Translations under genes and position numbers: made by a program
Notes under the pieces: model-generated
The model's database searches: none
The model's input: only the letters and a program-made list of their open reading frames with translations
What the model was told of the DNA's origin: nothing
Shown here: positions 52,972-56,874 of the stretch, in pieces
Numbering within the stretch: position 1 is the stretch's first letter
Layout: each line of letters opens with the position of its first letter
Assembly (NCBI GenBank): GCA_947589075.1
Contig: CANQBS010000008.1
Location: 1 to 56,874 of the forward strand
Direction: 5' to 3'
Length of the DNA: 56,874 bases
DNA from: an uncultured Acetatifactor sp.
GTDB taxonomy: Bacteria; Bacillota; Clostridia; Lachnospirales; Lachnospiraceae

Positions 52972-54433
52972 ATATAAATCCCCGTACTTCATTCCCTGAA
53001 TCATAAGACAATACCAACCAAGTAAAAATCAATACCAACCAAAAGGCAATGACTGTTATAGGTTTGGCCTCACTGATACGCGCTCTTATGCTTTTCTTTC
53101 TCTGAAGCAGCTCAACAAAAAAGAGCGAAGCTACACTGTATGCCAATACCGCACAATCCATATCTCCCCAGAAAACTTTTATGTTTGCAATTAATCCTAC
53201 GCTCTTATTGTTTGCCGCAAATATTGCGCCAATCATTTTGGGGAAATCTGACAGATTATTTACCCTGATCAGCATCCAGCCAATTGCCATCAAAAATAAG
53301 GTTCTTAAGATTCTTACAAAATGAATGATCTTTTCTTGGATGCCCTCTTCCTTCTCTTTATTTTTCCTGAAATTGTCAATGGAAATCAATATACCCATGT
53401 ATGCGCCAAAAACTACATATTTCCACCCAGCCCCGTGCCATATCCCATTTACAATCCAAACGACAAACGTGACAGCACTGGTTGTTACTGTTTTCGCCAC
53501 CATGACCCCGTATTTGCTTTTGAGTTTACCGTATATTTTATTATTTAATCTCGACATGGCAAGGGGCATATATATATAATCCTTAAACCAATTGCCCAAA
53601 GAAATATGCCAACGGCGCCAAAATTCACTCACAGACTCCGAAAAATAAGGTTGTCTGAAATTCTCTGGCAAGTCAATGCCCAACATCTTCCCATATCCAA
53701 TAATAATATCAATACCTCCGGAAAAATCACAATAAAGCTGTATCATATAACCTATGACTGCAATCGGAATAATGAGTCCTGAATAAGTCTCATAATCATT
53801 GAACACACCATTCACCAGAGGACATACTCTATCTGCTATTACCAGCTTTTTAATCCCCCCCCCGAGTGCCAAAATGAGACCAGAAACAACATTGTTAATG
53901 TTAAAACAGTTATCTCTGTATAAAGACGTCCGAAGCTTTTTATACCGCACAATTGGTCCCTGTGTCATAATAGGGAAAAAGCACAACAACAAACTAAATT
54001 TGCAAATATTGCCTTCAGCTTCGCCTCCTTTGTAAACATCCACAATGTACCCTATTCCCGACAATGTATAAAAAGATATTGCCAAAGGGAACATTGTATT
54101 AGGTACAAATTTATAGAACAAAAGCAATCCCAAATTTACACCAATTATTATCAACAATATAATTCTGCTTTTTCTCTTATATTTTTTTCTCTCCGGCGCA
54201 CCCTTTTTTAAAATTTTAATATTACGATTGGTTTTATCTAGGTACAAGCTTCCAAGCCATAGAGTCGCAGCCGAAATAACCATAGGACCAATATGCCAAT
54301 TTGACACATAGCCATAATAAAAATAACTTGCTATACAAAGGACTATCCATTTATGCTTAGGAATTATATAATATAGAACTATTACCAGGGTTGCAAATAT
54401 AACAAAAGAAAAACTTGTAATCGATAAACTCAT
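52958..54433 (-). CDS. MBOAT O-acyltransferase (DltB-like) with poly-G tract
   Basis: A 491-residue multispan enzyme with about 11 helices. MBOAT signatures are QGPIVRYKKL, LYCDFSGGIDIIIGYGKMLGI, ENFRQPYFSESVSEFWRRWHISLG, and the catalytic-His segment VNGIWHGAGWKY. The poly-G tract encodes the GGG of LGGGIKKLVIADR, where related proteins read GLFKKVVIAD. G9 is in frame; G8 or G10 gives a stop within nine codons. It should take acyl groups from the carrier protein and pass them outward to the SGNH partner. The start is ATG 54433. Confidence 0.88.
   Translation of the reverse strand: MSLSITSFSFVIFATLVIVLYYIIPKHKWIVLCIASYFYYGYVSNWHIGPMVISAATLWLGSLYLDKTNRNIKILKKGAPERKKYKRKSRIILLIIIGVNLGLLLFYKFVPNTMFPLAISFYTLSGIGYIVDVYKGGEAEGNICKFSLLLCFFPIMTQGPIVRYKKLRTSLYRDNCFNINNVVSGLILALGGGIKKLVIADRVCPLVNGVFNDYETYSGLIIPIAVIGYMIQLYCDFSGGIDIIIGYGKMLGIDLPENFRQPYFSESVSEFWRRWHISLGNWFKDYIYMPLAMSRLNNKIYGKLKSKYGVMVAKTVTTSAVTFVVWIVNGIWHGAGWKYVVFGAYMGILISIDNFRKNKEKEEGIQEKIIHFVRILRTLFLMAIGWMLIRVNNLSDFPKMIGAIFAANNKSVGLIANIKVFWGDMDCAVLAYSVASLFFVELLQRKKSIRARISEAKPITVIAFWLVLIFTWLVLSYDSGNEVRGFIYANF
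53855..53863 (-). repeat. Poly-G(9) tract in the MBOAT gene
   Basis: Nine C on the plus strand, G on the coding strand, between CTC and ATTAAA. The present length is in frame (predicted ON). Confidence 0.92.
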
Positions 54434-54465
54434 ATTCTTCCAACAATCCTTCAGAAAATTCTCGA

Positions 54466-54693
54466 TTATTTCATTTGATATTCTTGAATCAGAGCCCAAA
54501 TTGCGCCAACCGAGTTAAAATTCTTTGCCTCTAAGTCTTCCGGATCCAGTTCAATTTCAAATACATTATTAATTTCCATAATAATAGAAATAATATCCAT
54601 AGAGTCCAATACTTCCCCATCAATTAAGTTAATCTCATTTTGGAAATCAACATCTGGTCTTGCTTCTTCTAAAATCTTCATTAATTGTTCCAT
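54466..54693 (-). CDS. Acyl/aminoacyl carrier protein (DltC-like)
   Basis: A 75-residue carrier protein, the usual size. The phosphopantetheine serine is in DGEVLDSMDIISII. Helix 3 and the end (FEIELDPEDLEAKNFNSVG AIWALIQ) match acyl and D-alanyl carriers. The start is ATG 54693 after AAGGAG. Placed between the GNAT gene and the MBOAT, it should be loaded by the AMP ligase at the start of the operon. Confidence 0.88.
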   Translation of the reverse strand: MEQLMKILEEARPDVDFQNEINLIDGEVLDSMDIISIIMEINNVFEIELDPEDLEAKNFNSVGAIWALIQEYQMK

Positions 54694-54715
54694 TTTTTTC
54701 TCTCCTTGTTGTTTT

Positions 54716-55150
54716 TTAGTAAGGTTTTCCATTAATCCACATTCCCATTCCTGAACCATTTATAAGATTCGGATACCTTTTGAAACCAAGGGTTTTATAA
54801 AAAGGTTCAACATCAGACGTAACTGCAAGTAATACTATTTGCATCAAATAATCACATCTGTCTTTATAATGGCTAATCACTTTCTCCATCATGGTCTTGC
54901 CGATATTATTGCCTCTAAATTTGCTGTGCACGACGACATCATAAACATAAGTCATATATACATCGTCACTTAGGCAACGTGCCATCCCTATAATTTGATC
55001 CTGTTTACGAACAGTAATACTATAATTACAAGCGTCTATCGACTTCCTTATTTGTTCATCCGGAATGGGCTTCCACCCAGCATCCGTCCTTAATATTTTA
55101 TACTCTTCGACAGAAAGATCGTTTTCCCCATATGTCAGTCCATCAATCAT
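54716..55150 (-). CDS. GNAT N-acetyltransferase in the Dlt-like cassette
   Basis: A 144-residue GNAT protein: SITVRKQDQIIGMARCL, YVYDVVVHSKFRGNNIGKTMMEKVI (acetyl-CoA loop RGNNIG) and PFYKTLGFKRYPN at the end. It overlaps the AMP-ligase gene by 8 bases, so it is coupled to it. Canonical dlt operons lack such an enzyme; it may N-acylate the amino acid or acceptor before or after transfer. The substrate cannot be read from sequence. Confidence 0.85.
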   Translation of the reverse strand: MIDGLTYGENDLSVEEYKILRTDAGWKPIPDEQIRKSIDACNYSITVRKQDQIIGMARCLSDDVYMTYVYDVVVHSKFRGNNIGKTMMEKVISHYKDRCDYLMQIVLLAVTSDVEPFYKTLGFKRYPNLINGSGMGMWINGKPY

Positions 55151-56690
55151 TTCCCTTTAAATAGCTCTCCTTTAAAAGTTTTCGATTTATTTTCCCATTT
55201 GCATTTAATGGTATTTGATTTCTATAAATAATGATATTGGGAATCATATATTTAGGCAATTTCTTTTCCAGCTCCTTCAAAATTGCGGCAATCGCTATTT
55301 CTTCTTCCCCATCAACCGTTGTGTATATTGCAACAATCTTATCCTTTTCATCATCTAAAAAGCAACATACTCTATCAATTCCTGCGATTGCATTAAAAGA
55401 ACTTTCAATTTCACCCAATTCAATTCTGTAACCCATGTGCTTAATTTGGGCATCTTTTCTACCCACATAAATAATCTCATTTCTTTCATTCACTCTGACA
55501 AGATCACCACTTCTATATAACAATTCAGGATATTTTGTATTTAAAGGATTCTGAATATATGCTTCATTTGTTTTTTTAGCATCTCCAAAATATCCCATTC
55601 CAAGAAAAGTTCCTCTAAAAAACAACTCGCCAACTTCTCCATCCTGCACTTCTTTCAAATCATCGTTCAAAATCAGCACACCTACATTGGCACATGGACT
55701 TCCAATCGGAACAGGTTCATCATCTCTAAGTTCTCGGTTAACGATATAATAAGTTCCTATATCCGTTATCTCTGTTGGTCCAAAAAGATTGGCATATAAA
55801 GAATCTGGCATTTTACTTATCCAGTAATTAAGCTGTTTTGTCGGCATCACTTCACCTGCAAACAGTATTTTATTGACATAATCTAATGGGCACTTATCCA
55901 ACACACGAAATTTCGAAATCAAACACAATGCTGAGGGTACCCAATATAAAGTGTTCACTCTATTATCGTTCAGATAATTAATCAGTTTTACCGGCTGCAT
56001 AAATAACGGTTTAGGAATGATTATCAAAGATCCAGCACACCTCAAAATAGAATACAAATCGAGAATTGACATACTAAAATATAATGGGGTTTGATTTCCT
56101 AAAACAGTTGTCCTGTTAAACCCAAATGTCTCAACCACCCATTGTGAATAACTAAGTACAGACCTATGATTACAGATTACTCCTTTAGGCGTTCCTGTTG
56201 AACCTGATGTAAATAAGGTATACAAAGGATCTGTATCTATTATCCGGGCTTTAACAGAATCTATCATTCCCTCATCAATTACATCTGTTTTAAGTTCATC
56301 AAATACATATATCTTAGTACAATCCCCACCCACCATTTGGGCCTTTTCCAGCATTTCTAAATCACACAACAGAGTCTCTGACTCTAACGCGTCTAATATT
56401 GTACGCATTCTTTCAACTGGCATCTTTTCGTCAATCGGCACATAAAAATTACCCGTATATGCTACTGCCCAGAAAACGCATATCTCATTTACGGATTTCT
56501 TCATCAACACTGGGATCGGACTATTTGAATTAGCCGTACAAATTCGTTGTTCAAGAAAAGTTGTTGCCAGACCCTGAACTTTATCTGCCACCTCTTTCCA
56601 CGTATAAGAAGTGTTCTTATCAGCCAATGCCAACCCAGTTGGATTATTATTTCTATTATCTGTCACAAATTCCAGAACATTATTTACCAT
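55143..56690 (-). CDS. AMP-dependent amino-acid ligase (DltA-like)
   Basis: A 515-residue adenylating enzyme that should activate an amino or carboxylic acid and load the downstream carrier protein. ANL motifs are YTLFTSGSTGTPKGVICNH (P-loop), LYFSMSILDLY, LFGPTEITDIGTYY, LYRSGDLVRV and the C-terminal NANGKINRKLL with the catalytic Lys. The size and closeness to a DltC-like protein suggest a DltA relative, but D-alanine specificity is not established. GAGGA lies 10 bases before the ATG, and the operon promoter lies about 67 bases upstream. Confidence 0.87.
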   Translation of the reverse strand: MVNNVLEFVTDNRNNNPTGLALADKNTSYTWKEVADKVQGLATTFLEQRICTANSNSPIPVLMKKSVNEICVFWAVAYTGNFYVPIDEKMPVERMRTILDALESETLLCDLEMLEKAQMVGGDCTKIYVFDELKTDVIDEGMIDSVKARIIDTDPLYTLFTSGSTGTPKGVICNHRSVLSYSQWVVETFGFNRTTVLGNQTPLYFSMSILDLYSILRCAGSLIIIPKPLFMQPVKLINYLNDNRVNTLYWVPSALCLISKFRVLDKCPLDYVNKILFAGEVMPTKQLNYWISKMPDSLYANLFGPTEITDIGTYYIVNRELRDDEPVPIGSPCANVGVLILNDDLKEVQDGEVGELFFRGTFLGMGYFGDAKKTNEAYIQNPLNTKYPELLYRSGDLVRVNERNEIIYVGRKDAQIKHMGYRIELGEIESSFNAIAGIDRVCCFLDDEKDKIVAIYTTVDGEEEIAIAAILKELEKKLPKYMIPNIIIYRNQIPLNANGKINRKLLKESYLKGND

Positions 56691-56756
56691 CTAAAATTTT
56701 TCCTCGCGAATGTGTAATCTTAATGAAACGGATTCATTCTTCTTTACTGCCTTTGT

Positions 56757-56785
56757 ATTTTATCATGCCTAAATTCATTTTTCAA
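56757..56785 (-). promoter_or_regulatory. Promoter of the polysaccharide locus
   Basis: Minus-strand TTGAAA (56780-56785), 17 bases, TAAAAT (56757-56762). It lies about 67 bases upstream of the DltA-like ATG. No other convincing promoter was noticed down to 35.26 kb, so it may drive a transcript of about 21 kb. The region to the window end (56786-56874) shows no recognisable gene. Confidence 0.6.
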
Positions 56786-56874
56786 TAGTCTATATCGCTC
56801 GAGTTTCCGCAGTTCTGTCCACCGGCACTGCATTACTTATGAACATCTTTGAAAAATCTCAAAAAAATAAGGAA

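Noticed and set aside
35574..56690. Transposase or integrase genes that would explain the island
   Set aside because: No insertion-sequence, integrase or attachment-site signature was recognised in the locus, so no mobile element is annotated.

Overview
The window looks like the chromosome of a Gram-positive gut Clostridia, most likely a Lachnospiraceae (Blautia/Clostridium cluster XIVa type). The support is the dnaX-ybaB-recR block, a DUF5711-type protein, a high-molecular-weight rubredoxin, a 162-nt SRP RNA, AGGAGG ribosome sites at most genes, and strong TTGACA/TATAAT promoters. Species cannot be fixed from the sequence alone.

From 1 to about 35.2 kb the DNA is GC-richer, conserved core and carbohydrate-metabolism sequence. 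In order it holds: LysM, DUF5711-type and CvpA envelope genes; galM; recR, ybaB and dnaX; pfkA; a tRNA-Ser; an ECF sigma factor with an RsgI-like anti-sigma carrying four PepSY repeats; an N-acetylhexosamine-kinase-like gene; a GH78 rhamnosidase with rhaM; tadA; hrb; the SRP RNA; a PflX-like radical SAM gene; a DUF6128-like gene; a CdaR/PucR-type regulator; an orphan MsmX-type sugar ATPase; yesL; a TrpB2-type enzyme; metG; rpe; an amidase; a 1076-residue fucokinase/fucose-1-P guanylyltransferase-like fusion; and a secreted GGDVS-repeat protein. Many genes and gaps here contain short tandem repeats.

From about 35.26 kb to the right end the DNA becomes AT-rich and every gene lies on the minus strand. 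This is a surface-polysaccharide locus with a consensus promoter near 56.76 kb. Read in transcription order it holds a Dlt-like cassette (AMP ligase, GNAT, carrier protein, MBOAT, SGNH protein), a GT2, an orphan CDP-glucose 4,6-dehydratase, a decayed fdtA copy, a TagF/TagB-like transferase with a 5' frameshift, a cytidylyltransferase-kinase split by a frameshift, a HAD phosphatase, a decayed GT2, fdtA/fdtB with two acyltransferases (3-amino-3,6-dideoxyhexose synthesis), two GT4s flanking a radical SAM/SPASM enzyme, a Wzy-like polymerase, a GT-C membrane transferase and a small membrane protein.

The main discovery candidate is a set of three poly-G tracts on the coding strand (G11, G9, G9), all inside genes of this locus; no comparable tract was seen in the rest of the window. 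One lies in a GNAT gene (in frame, alternative C-termini predicted). One splits the cytidylyltransferase-kinase fusion (out of frame here; one G fewer or two more restores a 544-residue protein). One lies in the MBOAT O-acyltransferase (in frame; either single-base slip gives a near-immediate stop). A fourth possible slip site is an A7 tract at the 5' end of the TagF-like gene. Together they suggest a phase-variable, combinatorially decorated surface glycan. All functions are inferred from motifs and context; no searches were run.
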